The notes under the pieces were generated by a model, which was given only the letters and a program-made list of their open reading frames with translations, was not told where the DNA came from and did not search any database. Made by a program: the position numbers and the translations under genes. 64,000 nucleotides of DNA from Cryptomeria japonica (lineage: Eukaryota > Streptophyta > Pinopsida > Cupressales > Cupressaceae), in NCBI RefSeq assembly GCF_030272615.1, contig NC_081414.1, forward strand, positions 779,630,119 through 779,694,118. The letters are read 5' to 3'. Positions 35,086 to 46,999 of the stretch are shown in pieces. Numbering within the stretch: position 1 is the first letter of the stretch; each line of letters starts with the position of its first letter.

Positions 35086-36904
35086 GAGGATCTGTGCGTG
35101 TTACAGTTACGCGAGCGCCACCCTGCGACACAGGGGTTGCGGGACCGGTTGACGCAGATAGATGTTGATTGTATAGCCGCGACTGGGTTGTACGAGGTGA
35201 TGCACATGCCCGTGATTCGGATGAATCACGGCCTGATTACAGCCTTGGCAGAGCGATGGCACAGTGAGACGTGCACGTTTCATCTAGCCCAGGGAGAGAT
35301 GACGGTGACCTTAGAGGACGTGTGGCGTATCCTTCGGATTCCGATTCGGGGGGAGCTGGTGACATATGATAGATCCTGGGGGACGGTGTCTTGTCAGAGG
35401 ATTTTTGAGGAGGATGTATACATTGATGATGGCTCGATCGCATGGGAGGATATAGCGGCACTATATGAGCCCCTTCCAGCAGTGTTGTCAGGGATCGTGG
35501 GAGGTCTTCTGTGTCCAGACAGGCGGTCACATAGATTGGTGGTGGGATGGGGACAGGTTATAGAGATGATGATGACTGAGGGGACCCGATTTGCTTGGGG
35601 GCCATGCGTGTTAGCGCACATGTATCAGGAGCTACACGAGGTAGTGTACCGGGGGAGAGGTTCTCTTGCAGTGGGCATGACGCTGCTGCATGTGTGGGCA
35701 TGGGAGCACTTACTAGTGACTCGACCAGTGAGTCTCAGATTCCGAGCCGTGGACTAGCCATACATGTTTATGTACAGTGGCATGATGAGTCAGCCCTACT
35801 TAGGGAAGTTAGAGTGGTGGCGGCGAGCATTGGATGACCTGGATGCAGTGATCTGGCGGCCATACTTGGAGTGTGAGCCATGGGAGGATGATGCGGAGGC
35901 ACTACCGTATTGCTTCATGACCCGATTCCTCATTGGGAGGACCTCTTATCATGTAGAGAGACAGGTGCCGGGACGGGTGATGAGGCAGTTTGGACGGCAG
36001 TAGGGACTGCCTAGCAGATCAGGAGAGTATGCACGAGTGATTCGGGAGCGGTATGCATGGGGTCCAGTGCTACCGTATGATCAGGCACTGGCAAAGTTTC
36101 AGACACTGCAAGCGAGGCCATGGGACCTACGACCGAGGGTCGTTGATGGAGGGGTGACAGAGGAGTATACACAGTACCGAGCAGAGAGGGAGAGGTGGAC
36201 TACCTCTTCAGATATCACAGGGACCTTTGATGCAGGGAGGAGTGCAGCTGAGTGGGAGGGGGATGGAGAGAGAGATCCCGATGGATAGAGGAGTGGGGAT
36301 TGCTGGAGAGGGTGGTGCAGGGGAGGGACCTATTGGAGAGGGTGATACAGGTGAGGCAGCGATGGATATGGGAGAGGGAGCTACTGGAGATCTGCGGGAG
36401 CATATGATAATTTATTTGCAGACTCAGGTGGAGAGATTAGAGGAGGAGATAGCAGCTAGGGATGTGCAGCTATTTGCACGTGAGTCAGAGCTGATAGTGG
36501 TGCTATGGGAGAGAGATACTGCGGTGGAGAGATTGGTGGAGCTGCAGGAGAGAGTCCGAGCGGGAGTAGGAGCACAGGGTCCTACAGGGGAGATTATGAG
36601 GCAGTTTGGGTGAGCACAGGCTGAGATAGAGTACTGACGAGGTTTATATGAGCAGGTCGTGCCACTCAGTCAGCGAGCTCTCAGTTATACCCAGATGCGG
36701 CAGACGAGATCCGAGCGATCACAGAGGATGCAGAGCAGTGGGGGAGTGATGGGTCCTTGGAGGCGGGATAGATCAGGAGATGCAGGAGGGAGTGGGGGTT
36801 CGATGAGGCCTCCACGGAGAGATGGATCAGGTGGGGCAGGTACCAGTGGTGGAGCAGGTAGGGGTGGTGGTGGTGGTACAGCATCTGGCCAGAGCGGCAT
36901 TTGA

Positions 36905-39548
36905 GAGAGCATTTTTTTGCATATATGTATTGTATCATTGTCTATTTTTGGACTGTATCTTGGATGGCTCTTGGCAGCCGATTTTGTAGACTTCATTGTA
37001 CTCTGATATATGAGTTGATATATATGAGGAGATCCCATATTTGTGATGATTATGCATGTGATGATGTATGGATGTTTATGCATGATTATGTTTGCTTGCG
37101 TAGATGGATATGTGTACATGTATGCATTTGATGAGATGTTTCATTTTATGCATGTTTTTATGATGATTTATGATGTTGTATACTGACATATGAATGCAGG
37201 TTTATATGTGTATGATGTATTTGAATTTTGATGTAATGCTTTATGTATGGAATGCCATGATGAGGATATATGCTTATGCTTGATGCATGAACAGGATTTT
37301 TGATGTTTCCTATTGCAATGTAATGATGAGATGATTTATGTGACGATGTTTGAATGAATGATGTTATTTATGAATATGCATCTAGATGTGTTTTAGATGA
37401 ATGTAATATGGAGAAACAAAATGTAAAGTACAAATGTTTATATGATGATGCCTAAATGAATGCAGATGGATAAACAAATGTAAAGTACAAATGTTTATAT
37501 GATAATGTGTTTTAAATGAATGCATACGTAAAATGGATATATGAGATGGTATGAACCAATGTTTTGTAAACAAATGGTCTTATGAATCTAAAATGCATTA
37601 AATATGAAAGTGGGATGATACTATAACTAATATTTGTAATAACTGTGCCTTAATACAATTAAAAAGAGGATAATGAATGCGATGTGAAATGAATCCTAAA
37701 ATGAGCATAATAAGATACTTAGTAATGAATGAATGCATCTTTTAACTATAAAGAAATGAATGCAAATGATAAATGATGAAAAGTTTTTAATAAAATAATA
37801 ATAGATAATTTACACTGGATGAAATGCTTAGTAAATGATTTAAAACAACCAAAGACAATTTGATCCCATGAATAAATCTAATTATTTATGATTGATGCAA
37901 TGATGAAAATGATTTTGTTAATGAAAACTAATGTCAATAATGAACTATATGCAATGTTTAAGTTTAAAAATGACATGAATGGTCGCAATGCAAGATGCAC
38001 CTAAATGCAATGATGATATGACCATGAGGAATGCAAGGTTTTTAAGACTTTGCATGATGCATTAATGATGTATCAGAGTACTCGGTTGTGATTTGTATCC
38101 AAGACTAGCTTTTATTAGTCATTCATGTAAAAGCCTACATATGAATGAATGAATGGATGGGTGAGATGCAACGGAATGCAAGATAGAAACAGATGAGGTG
38201 AAATGACAATCCATATTGCTCTATTTTCATCATTGAGCTTTAAAATGTTGGAAGAAAATACAAGCATCTTGACACAATGATTCAAGATGACCTGAGTATT
38301 TCTTTCATAGATTTTAATATAGCAAGTTAATACAAACGACGTGATATAAGGGTCAAGTCGACCAAAGTATTGCTTGCGGAACAGACAAGGATTATCTCCT
38401 TTCGTTCATGACTTGGATCGTCCTCCTTGATCTTAGGCTGATCAAATCCTAAGACAAGTACATACCGTACTAAGAAAATAAAACCTTTATTCAATTTGGA
38501 GGAAGAGGAATCAAAGGATGAGCATTGTTTTTGCAAACAAACAGTATATATACATAAAGAATAAAGAATAAGGATCCTTGGTAATGGTCCATGCTCATAT
38601 GGTCGAGGTATACGTTGTAGTCAGCAAGCCGTAGTGATCTATGACTGCATTTTGCATAAGATCACGTAGCTTGGTGAACTTCCCACGTAGACACCATTAG
38701 GACATGCCCCAGAACTTCATCGGAAATAATGCGCAAACAAAACGAAACAATGTTGAAAAGATCCCAATACAGATAAACGAACGATTGTACTCACAAATCA
38801 ACCAAGTATTTGATAGCTTAACATAATTTTCTTGTCAAAGAAAACGTCACTTTTGTCTTTGTTTTGGTAAGGAAGGATGCATCCTTGTTGAAGACAGTTT
38901 GATTGTTGATGTTGATTGTGTGGTTGATTGGTAAATGGTCATTGTGTGAGTAGTTTGTCAATGTTTATTTTGGTATCTACATGGATGGGTATGTACAAGG
39001 TGTTGCCATGTTTTTGTGTGATTTTTCAATGGTTTTGTCGATGTTTTTGGATTTTGAATTGTTTTGAATGTTTTTGGTATTTTGCGAGACATTTTTGAAT
39101 GTTTTTGGATTTTTTTGAGACATTTTTGAATGTTTTTGCCAATGAATCACCAGTAATGTAGAATCCACTTCCATCATCTAGATTGTAAGGGCATTGCCCC
39201 CAAGTTGGACATGATTTATGAAAAAGCGGGATGCCAGACGCATGAAGTACTTTCTTGGATTACAGATCAAATAACAAGCCATGGTTAGATGGATGGATGT
39301 GTGTATGTATGAATGTGATCGCAACGAGCCTGAAAGATAATGGAGCCATAGCCTTTACGAGTGGCGCCTGTTTGCCAAGTTTTCACCACTGTACTTACCC
39401 AAGGTGCCACCGGAGTGGTTGTTCACCGTTTGGATGCATGATTTTACTTCTTTTTTTTTTTTTGAATGTTTTTGTATTTCTTCATGACATTTTTCTGAAT
39501 GTTTTTGGTATTTTCTGATATGCAGGGGATCCTGATGCTCTATACACC
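36905..39548. other. T2 3' region: ATG-rich low complexity and short repeats
   Basis: 36905-38300 is saturated with ATG and GATGAATG phrases, including a ~31-bp direct repeat (AAATGTAAAGTACAAATG) at ~37420 and ~37470. 38990-39140 and 39455-39520 repeat GACATTTTTGAATGTTTTTGG. No gene is supported. This is the spacer between the integrase end and the antisense gene. Confidence 0.6.
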
Positions 39549-40886
39549 TTAGGTATAAAACCGTTTGAGGTGCATGCTGTTGATTGGATCTGCAAGTGGT
39601 TCTCCTTCTGATGTAGCCAACTGATATGCCCCGGACCCGAACACAGCAGTGACAACATATGGGCCGAGCCAATTTGATTCAAACTTGCCTTGATGTTCTC
39701 TGTTTGGTTGGTTGCGAGGATTCTCTCGTAGAACAAGATCACCTACCTCAAATGTACGAGATCTAACTCGGTGATTGTAGCTTCTACTCATGCGCTGCTG
39801 ATAGGCTTTGAGGTGATTGTATGCAGCTTGTCGCTTCTCATCAAGTAACTCTAAGTCCTGAAGGCGTTAGACTCTGTATGCTTCATCATTGATGAGATTA
39901 TGCAAGGAAACTCGTAATGATGGTATCTCAACCTCAATAGGCAAGATAGCTTCTGCACCATAGACCAATGAATAAGGAGTTGCACCTGTAGGGGTTCGAA
40001 TGCTAGTTCGATATGCCCATAATGCTAGATTCAATTGAACATGCCAATCACGACCAGCATCATTGACTATCTTCTTTAGGATTCTCAATATGTTTTTATT
40101 CGATGCTTCAGCCTGACCATTGCCTTGTGGGTAATAGGGGGTGGAAAAGCGGTGTTGGATATGAAATTTCTCACAAAGTTCACGGACATCCTGATTTTTG
40201 AAAGGAAGACCGTTATCTGTGATGATGGACATGGGTACACCATACCAGCAGATGATGTAGTTGAGGATGAATGAGGCGATCTGCTTGCCGGTGACTTGGG
40301 TAAGTGGAATAGCTTCAATCCACTTTGTGAAATATTCGGTGGCGGTAATAATGAATTTATGGCCATTGGATGAAGATGGATGAATCTTACCCACAAGGTC
40401 AAGGCCCCATTGACAAAAAGGCCATGGTGTTGTGATTGGTTGCAGTTCCTGGGCTGGTGCATGTATCAGGTCGCCGTGAACTTGACATTTCTTGCATTTT
40501 CTGACAAAGTAGTAGGAATCCTTTTCCATAGATGGCCAATAGTATCCAGCTCGCAGGAGTTTCTTGGCAAGTGATGGACCACTTGAATGAGTCCCACAAA
40601 TTCCTTCATGTACCTCTTCCAAAGCCTTTGTTATCTCACCTTGTTCCAGACATCGAAGGAGAGTACCATCAAGACCGCGTCGGTATAGGGTTTCGGCAAT
40701 AATGGTATATCGAGCAGTTTGGCGAATGAAGGTTTTTTGTTGGTTATTCGATTGGTTGGGAGGAAGGGTATGATCACGAAGATAGGTGTAGAACTCACCG
40801 TACCATGGGGATTCGGAACCAACAAGGCGACATATCATTTCAGATTTAGGGATATCATAAGCGGGGATCCAAAGCTGTTCTACCAA
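39549..40886 (-). pseudogene. T2 integrase (one in-frame stop)
   Basis: Inserts element cDNA into the genome. 40886-39867 holds the zinc-binding segment (H...H...CKKCQVHG), then the catalytic core: GLDLVGKI with the first Asp, TDNGLPF with the second, and NGQAEASNK with the Glu. It runs on to WAYRTSIRTPTGATP and LVYGAEA. A TAA at 39867-39869 interrupts the same frame. The C-terminal domain continues at 39791-39549 with VGDLVLRENP, WLGPYVV and GAYQLA, ending HLKRFYT. The DDE residues are intact. It is fused in frame with the RNase H region upstream, separated only by a TAA at 40893. Confidence 0.92.
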
Positions 40887-40892
40887 GAACTC

Positions 40893-42284
40893 TTAGCGTG
40901 TTGAATTTTGTGGAAGATCTAGGAGAGATGCGATGGTAGCCATAGCGTCAGCAGCTCGATTCTGATCTCTTGGTATCTGCTCAAAAGTGATAGTAGTAAA
41001 TGATGTCTTTAGAGTGTCCACCATTTGCTTATATGGCATGAGTTTATCATCCTTGGTTTGATATTCATTTGTTGCTTGTCGAATGACTAGTTGGGAGTCG
41101 CCATATACTTGTAGTTCTTGTAATTTCCACTGTACGGCTAACCTGAGTCCTGTGATCAAGGCCTCATACTCTGCTATGTTGTTTGTGCATGGAAATGTGA
41201 GCTTGTAAGACTTCGGGATGCTATCACCTTGAGGTGTGATAAATAGAATGCCTGCCCCCGAGCCATGCCTAGTGTATGAACCATCAAAATATAGTTTCCA
41301 TGGTTGTGCTGCTGTGATCATGAATATCTCTTCATCTAGAAAATTGAAAATGAGAGGATGATCGCCTATGAGTGGTGCATCGGCCAACTGATCTGCAATA
41401 ACCTGACCTTTGATAGCTTTACGATCTACATACTCAATGTCAAATTCACTTAGAATCATCACCCATTTGGCCAAACGACCTGTCAATGCTGCTTTGCTGA
41501 GTAAGTACTTGAGTGGATCAATCTTTGCGATGAGTTGTACCTTGTGTGTCAACAGATAGTGTCGTAATTTAGTGGCTCCTAAGATTACTGCTAGGCAAGC
41601 TCGCTCGATAGGTGTGTAACTGAGTTCATAGCCAACCAGTGTGCGAGAGATGTAGTATACAGCACACTCTTTTCCTTCTGTATTATGTTGTGCCAGTAGT
41701 ACACCTAATGTTGTACTTGTCGCTGAGATATAAAGTAACAACGGTCTACTTGGATCTGGTGGCATCAACAATGGTGGATTCATGAGATAGTCTTTAAGTA
41801 CCTGAAATGCTTGCTGGCATTTGTCATCCCACTGAAAGCGGATATTCTTGTGTAGCAGGTGTGTGAATGGGTGACACTTATCAGCCAATTGTGCAATGAA
41901 TCTTCGGATGGATTGAAGCCGTCCTTGTAGTGTCCTTAGCTGACTGATATTCTTTGGAGGTGGCATGTCCATGATAGCTTTTACCTTTGCTGGATCGACC
42001 TCAATGCCTTTGCTTGAGACAATGTATCCTAGAAGCTTCCCGGAGGTCACTACAAAGACACATTTCTTTGGGTTGAGTCGAACATGATATTGTTCCAGTC
42101 TATCAAAGATTTGATCTAAGATGTGGAGATGTCCTTCTCTAGTAAGTGATTTTGCTAGTAAGTCATCCACATAATCTTCCATCATAGTATGCATCATGTC
42201 ATGGAAGATGGTGGTCATTGCTCTTTGATAGGTCGCTCCTGCATTCTTTAGACCAAAAGGCATTACATTCCAGTAGTAAGTCAT
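40893..42284 (-). pseudogene. T2 RT C-terminal half, RNase H and archaeal-type RNase H
   Basis: The frame starts right after the PBS-fragment break (42283). It repeats the RT palm (VMPFGLKNAGATYQRAM, YVDDLLAKS), then the thumb and connection LNPKKCVF and LLGYIVSSKGIEVDP. RNase H follows with DPSRPLLLYISATSTTLG, VYYISRTL and ERACLAVI. A second RNase H then begins WKLYFDGSYTRHGSGAGI and runs through NNIAEYEALITGL, VYGDSQLVI and DQNRAADAMA. The second domain has the DEDD-type residues and is the archaeal-type copy that defines the Tat lineage. The frame is in register with both the upstream RT fragment and the downstream integrase. It ends at a TAA (40893). Confidence 0.93.
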
Positions 42285-42460
42285 TCACGTCGGGTTCACC
42301 AAATGATGCCCTTCTCTAGTGAGTGATTTTGCTAGTAAGTCATCAACATAATCTTCCATCATGGTATGCATCATGTCATGGAAGATGGTGGTCATTGCTC
42401 TTTGATAGGTTGCTCCTGCATTCTTGAGACTGAAAGGCATTACATTCCAGCAATATGTGC
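42130..42460 (-). repeat. Duplicated RT segment flanking the ectopic PBS
   Basis: 42310-42460 and 42130-42282 both encode WNVMPF-x-LKNAGATYQ through YVDDLLAKSLTREGH. They match at about 94-95% by eye and differ at ~8 sites, so they derive from two related elements rather than one simple duplication. Confidence 0.88.
42283..42309 (-). other. Ectopic copy of the T2 PBS/LTR junction inside pol
   Basis: These 27 bases are identical to 49663-49689 (end of the 5' LTR plus the PBS). They lie between two copies of the same RT segment and introduce a TGA. Confidence 0.9.
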
Positions 42461-43298
42461 CCCATGGACATGTGAAGGTTGTCTTATGTTGATCTTCTGG
42501 TGCGATCTTTATTTGATTGTATCCTGAAAAGCCATCCATGAGTGAAAGCATGGCATGTCCTGCTGTCAAATCTACTATGATGTTGATATTTGGTAGGGGA
42601 AAGTCATCCTTAAGACATGCCTTATTCAGATCTCTGAAGTCTGTACAAATGCGGATGCCCCCTTTTGGTTTGCCGACTGGCACAATGTTGGAGATCCATT
42701 CTGCATAATCAATTGGTCTAATGAAACCAACATCCAGGAGTTTCTTGAGTTCTGTTTTGACTAGCACGGCAATCTGAGGATGTATTTTACGAAGCTTCTG
42801 CTTGACAGGTTTGGCTCCTTCTGCTACGGTGAGGTGATGCATGACTAAATCAGGATCAAGCCCAGGCATGTCTGCATATGACCATGCGAAGTTGATCTGA
42901 CACTTCTGGAAGAACTCTATGAATTGAGGCTGTTCCTCTGGAGTGAGAAGAGATGCCAGATGTATGATATGAGGGTTTTCAGGAGTCCCCACATTGTATT
43001 CTTTGGTTTCCTTGATAAGAATCGTTGATCGTTCCTATCGTGTACTAGCAGGGAGAATGTCAAACCCTTCATCCTCAGGCGCCTCAGAGAGGTTTTCACC
43101 ATTGGATACGCTCTTTCTTTTTACTGTTGTCGGATCAAACAGTGCCACAGTGTGGTTTTCACTGGAAGATCCATGTTTTAATGTTATATTTTTGCAGCTG
43201 AAGGGTTTGTCATCCGCCCTGAAGTATGCTGCGCTATTAAGTTGAATGGCGAATCCAGCTTTGTGATCCCCGCTTGGTAGATTATCCCTTAATTCCAA
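42285..43298 (-). pseudogene. T2 reverse transcriptase, N-terminal part
   Basis: Copies genomic RNA to DNA. The frame from 43298 has a short linker, a stop near 43035, then RT from 42992: ENPHIIHLASLLTPEEQ, FAWSYADMPGLDP, KLLDVGFIRPIDYAEWISNI, GGIRICTDFRDLN (first catalytic Asp), DGFSGYNQI, TFTCPWGTYCWNVMPF and YVDD (42330 region, catalytic pair). It ends HHLVNPT at the ectopic PBS. The frame is shifted by one base relative to the gag-protease frame near 43320, where a short A run is one base off. Confidence 0.9.
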
Positions 43299-43299
43299 A

Positions 43300-44152
43300 A
43301 AGTCAATGATAGCCTCATCGTTTTGAAGAGGTCAAGACATGGGGGATTTGGTTGGTTCCATTCGATGAGTTCAGGGTGGATAATGGGCATTACTTCATCG
43401 ATTAGATTAAGTTCGTTAGAGGTATCAGTGAGGGTTAAGACAGTGTGTTGAAGGTCGTTGATGGTACTCTCCCTTTCAGAATCAGGCGTAGGATGAGACG
43501 TAGGGTCTGTGGAAGATGTTTCCAGCTCAGGTACCCAAGTGGTCTTTATCTGTGCTTCTCCGTAAACAGGAATGTCTTTGCGGGGCGGAGGTGGTGATGT
43601 GTCTTCCTCATCTGAAGTGTTAAGCTGTACAGAATCAAATTCCCACTCATGTGAGTCGGTCTCTGAATCACTCTCCAGTATCCGATTGCTATACCATACT
43701 AGGATGTCTTTAGAGTTAAACACGACAGGTGTGATTGGTTTATGTATCTTTGTAGTGATCGGTGCTTTAGGAACTGTGATGGGGTTTAAAGGATCTGGTA
43801 CAGGAAGTACCGACAGTGTTGCCTCAGTGGCTTCTGTTGGAATGGCTGGTGCCATAGATGCTGCTACGGGTTCTGAGATAGTTGCTGCTGCTATTGGTGT
43901 TATTGATGGGATTACTGGTTCGTTTGGTGGGATGATTGGTATTGTAGATGGTTGTGGTGAGTTTGTGAGCCTCGATGGGGCAGTGGCAATATTGCTTGAT
44001 GGTGCTTTGATTATGAAAGGTGTCCTCTTTGCAGTAGGTGGGCAAAATGGTTTGCTAGGTTTTCCTTTGAATCTGAGTTTAGGAAGGATCTCTTTTTCAA
44101 AGCCTAGGCCAGTATTACCTTTGGGCTTGAACTCTGGTAGCAGCGGTTCATG
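43300..44152 (-). pseudogene. T2 protease-RT linker region
   Basis: The same frame as the protease ORF continues past the TGA at 44153. It is Pro/Thr/Ser-rich, then acidic (SDSETDSHEWEFDSVQLN), typical of the variable linker in Tat polyproteins. No known domain. It ends at a frameshift near 43320. Plus-strand ORF 43572-44186 is a shadow of this. Confidence 0.65.
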
Positions 44153-46123
44153 TCATCCTTGTTTGCAGGATCCAAAAGCACTCTGACCATCATACCCCAT
44201 TCTTTGCATAATGAGGAGGCCTTTACCATACTGTTCCGTAGGAAGTGTAACTTGCAGTTTGTCAGTGGTGATGGGATCTTTATAGATCCATTCCGCTAGG
44301 TCCTCATCTTGTGTCTCTTCCTCTTGACTCTTTCCAAGGATGAAAGGTGTTAAGGCACATGCAGGCGTGATTAGTGGTTGCTGGAGTAACTGCTGTGGTT
44401 TACCATGTGTTCTAGGAGAAGTGGGCATTTGTCCCACACAAAAGAGCTGACTCAAGTTGTATTCTCCAGGACCTTCTTCTGCGACTTTCATCTTAAGCTT
44501 TTCTTGCTTGGGTATAGGAGTGTTTGAATTGGCAAGAGAGGCAGGATTTACATATGATGTGGAGGAAATGGCTTCCCTATTATTAGGAACAGTAATCTCT
44601 GGTTGATGGCTGATATTATGGCAAAATGCAAAAGGATTTGCATCGCCCAGGATTGTGATCTCTGCACCATTATGTGGGAACTTGATACATTGATGGTAGG
44701 TAGATGGAACGGCTTGCATGGCATGTATCCAAGGTCTCCCTAATAATAGATTATATGGCAGCGGAAGGTCCAGAACTTGACAAATGATGTGCTTTACCAC
44801 AGGGCCCACTCGGATTGGTAGTACCACAGCTCCTTTGGATGAACGCTCTGCATCATCATAGGCCTTGATGGTGATCTTCTTGCGAGGATCCACTGATTCT
44901 ATTGCATATCCTAATGCTGTGACCAACTGTAGTGTACAGATGTTTAGGCCTGCTCCATTATCTATCAAGACTCGCTTGATCCTGTGTTGGTTGATAAAGC
45001 CTTCAATGTGTAGTGAAGCATTATGAGGTTGTTGGAAAGAAGAGTTGTCACTTTCGGAAAAAGTGAGACAAGGTGATGACTTTAGATTTCCAACCATGGC
45101 TTGAAACTGGTCCGTATTAAGGTTTGCAGGGACTGACGCCTCTTGGAGTGCTTGATCCAAGATTGTTTTATGAGAGGGTGACAAACGCAAAAGCTCCAAA
45201 ATGGATATGAGCGCAGGCATTTTATCTAATTGTTCCACAAGATTATATTGCTTTGGGGCGGAGGTGGTTCCTTGTGGAGCTACCTTGATGGTGACTTTGT
45301 CGCGACGCGTAACAACATTGCAATTGGAGGTGGGATTTTTGAAGGTTATAGTTGCAATTTGTTCATTGGTATCATATAGGTGATTTACAATGTAGTTATA
45401 TGCAGCCTGCGTATAATCAGTGGTATCAGTGCCTCGTCTGGAAGTGGAAGGATCCCTTTGATCTTGTGATGGAAGTGGATTTTTGAACATCAGATGATCA
45501 TTATTGGTTGTTTTTGGGTCATGTCCTTCAATTTCAATTTCTCCTCGATCAATAAGATCCTGAATGAGATCTTTCAATTGGTGACAATTACTTGTCTTGT
45601 GTCCTCTTCCTTGATGGAATTCACAGTGTTCAGTATCTCTCCACCATGCTGGTTTGACTTGAGGCTCATAGTTTGATAGCTTAGGTAGAGTGACCAAATT
45701 TTGAGAGAGGAGTTGTCGCAACACTGTTTCAATGGGTTCCCCTAAGGGAGTGTATGTTCGTTTTTGTTTTTGCTGACGAGGTCTTGGTTCATCATGAGAC
45801 GTGATGTGACCTTGATTGGAAGGAACATTTGTGTTATTTTGAGGTGGAGGATTTTGTCCTGCAAACTGAACCACAGGTTGTGCATTTTGGATAGTTCGAG
45901 CATCCACAACCCCATCGTTGACGATATTCTTATTCTTGTTCCAGAAGTTTGGTTTATCACTATTGAAGCGCGGGCGAGGACCATCTTTGGGTTCATTAAA
46001 TATTTTGATGAGTGCCCATTCACATTTTATACGCTTGGTGATCATATCGTTAAAAGAGTCTGTGTCTTTGACATCCAGGTGAAATTCCATTTCTTCGTTT
46101 AAGTTGGAAATGAAAATTTCCAC
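44153..46123 (-). pseudogene. T2 gag C-terminus, protease and G-patch
   Basis: A 656-codon open frame within the gag-pol frame. Residues ~165-200 are the Tat gag zinc-binding segment (C-x2-H-x4-H-x4-C: CEFHQGRGHKTSNC). Residues ~290-330 (YNLVEQLDKMPALISILELL) match T1 ahead of its protease. The protease at ~370-495 has VLIDNGAGLNIC (Asp 388) and LLGRPWIHAMQAVPS. A G-patch remnant (YGKGLLIMQRMGYDG) lies at ~632-646 just before the TGA. A stop at 46130 separates it from the upstream gag in the same frame. Confidence 0.9.
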
Positions 46124-46129
46124 TAGTTC

Positions 46130-46999
46130 TCATTCAGGTAACTGAAGAGAACGTCTGCTAGACATTTCGCGCCATCGTTGCAGGAATACTGAGAATAGTT
46201 CACCTGGTTTTTGTTTGGTGTTGCACAGATCAGCCATGGTGATGTCGCGTTCAATATTATAAGAGTAATGAGATAGGAACTTCTGGATGAGTTCCTCAAA
46301 TGTTCTAATGCCACTTGGTAGTCGGGAAAACCATGACATGGTTGTTCCTCCCAAACTTTGGGGAAAAACGCGCATTAGGTATGTGTCTTCATATGCCACT
46401 TCAAGACAAGCGGAATGAAATTCTCGGACATGATCACGGGGATCCCCCTTTCCTCTATATTTTTCAAATTTGGGTGTTTTGAATCCTCGTGGAAAGGGTG
46501 GCATATAAAGATTCCTATCAAAAGGATAGGGACAGATGTCATTGAGTGAGAATTGGTTAATCTTGACACCACTATGAAGTTTTTGGGCGAGATTCTCGAC
46601 TTATTGCCGCAACATCTCCATTTCATTTGGAGGAGGAGGTGGTGGGTTACCTCAAGGGATGTTATATCTGATGGGATCTCTACGCCTTTCCTCCTCATGG
46701 CGACTTTGTCTTTCTGATGCTTGTCTTAATTGGGCAAGATCAAAGTCTGAGGGGAGTTTGGCTCCTTCTTGAGCAAGTCTTAAGAAGTGAGCATCCACAT
46801 TGCTCCTGAGTATTTCATCAAAAAGTTTGTTAAAGAGAGGGTTATGCTGAGCCCTTTCTATTGTTGCAGGAGTGGGAGTACTTGGGTTTTCGTCATCTGC
46901 ATTTCCTCCAAGTGCTTCTTGAAATTCATTGAGATTTTCCTCTTCTTCTTCTTCTCTTTCTATTTCTCTTTGTCTCAACTGTGATCGGGTTTGAGCCAT
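46130..46999 (-). pseudogene. T2 gag N-terminal part
   Basis: The capsid precursor. From 46999 it reads MAQTRSQLRQREIEREEEEE, then NPLFNKLFDEILRS. Stops lie at 46652 and near 46600. From 46504 the retrotransposon-gag core follows: PPFPRGFKTPKFEKYRGKGD, HVREFHSACLEV, LMRVFPQSLGGTTMSWFSRL, FEELIQKFLSHY and LFSVFLQRWREMS. All pieces share one frame, so only point stops break it. The start at 46999 is the first Met after the leader. Confidence 0.9.

Larger units (their letters stand above)
34337..36904 (+). pseudogene. Plant mobile domain (PMD) protein, antisense extra ORF of T2, intron-bearing
   Basis: PMD proteins (PF10536 family, as in MAIN/MAIL) occur as plant nuclear proteins and inside transposable elements. 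The proposed exon 1 is 34337-34411 (MPIPITEHRFERVRRFQCPA). The intron is 34412-35085 (GTACGC...TGTGCAG). Exon 2 is 35086-36904. The first frame is open to 35757 with PMD landmarks: HGLITALAERWHSETCTFHL, GEMTVTLEDVWRIL and GIP-type positions, then after a stop WRPYLE and VERQVPGRVMRQFG. TAG stops lie at 35755 and 36001, the latter at the Gln expected after RQFG. The frame shifts near 36230-36290. A coiled-coil segment (QVERLEEEIAARD, ~36420-36560) and a Gly-rich tail to the TGA at 36902 follow, with further TGA stops near 36611 and 36634. It runs opposite to gag-pol, so an intron here would not be spliced from the genomic RNA. Confidence 0.8.

Noticed and set aside
43572-44186. 204-codon plus-strand ORF
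   Set aside because: Antisense shadow of the T2 gag-pol linker frame. Gly/Val-rich mirror of a Pro/Thr/Ser-rich coding strand.
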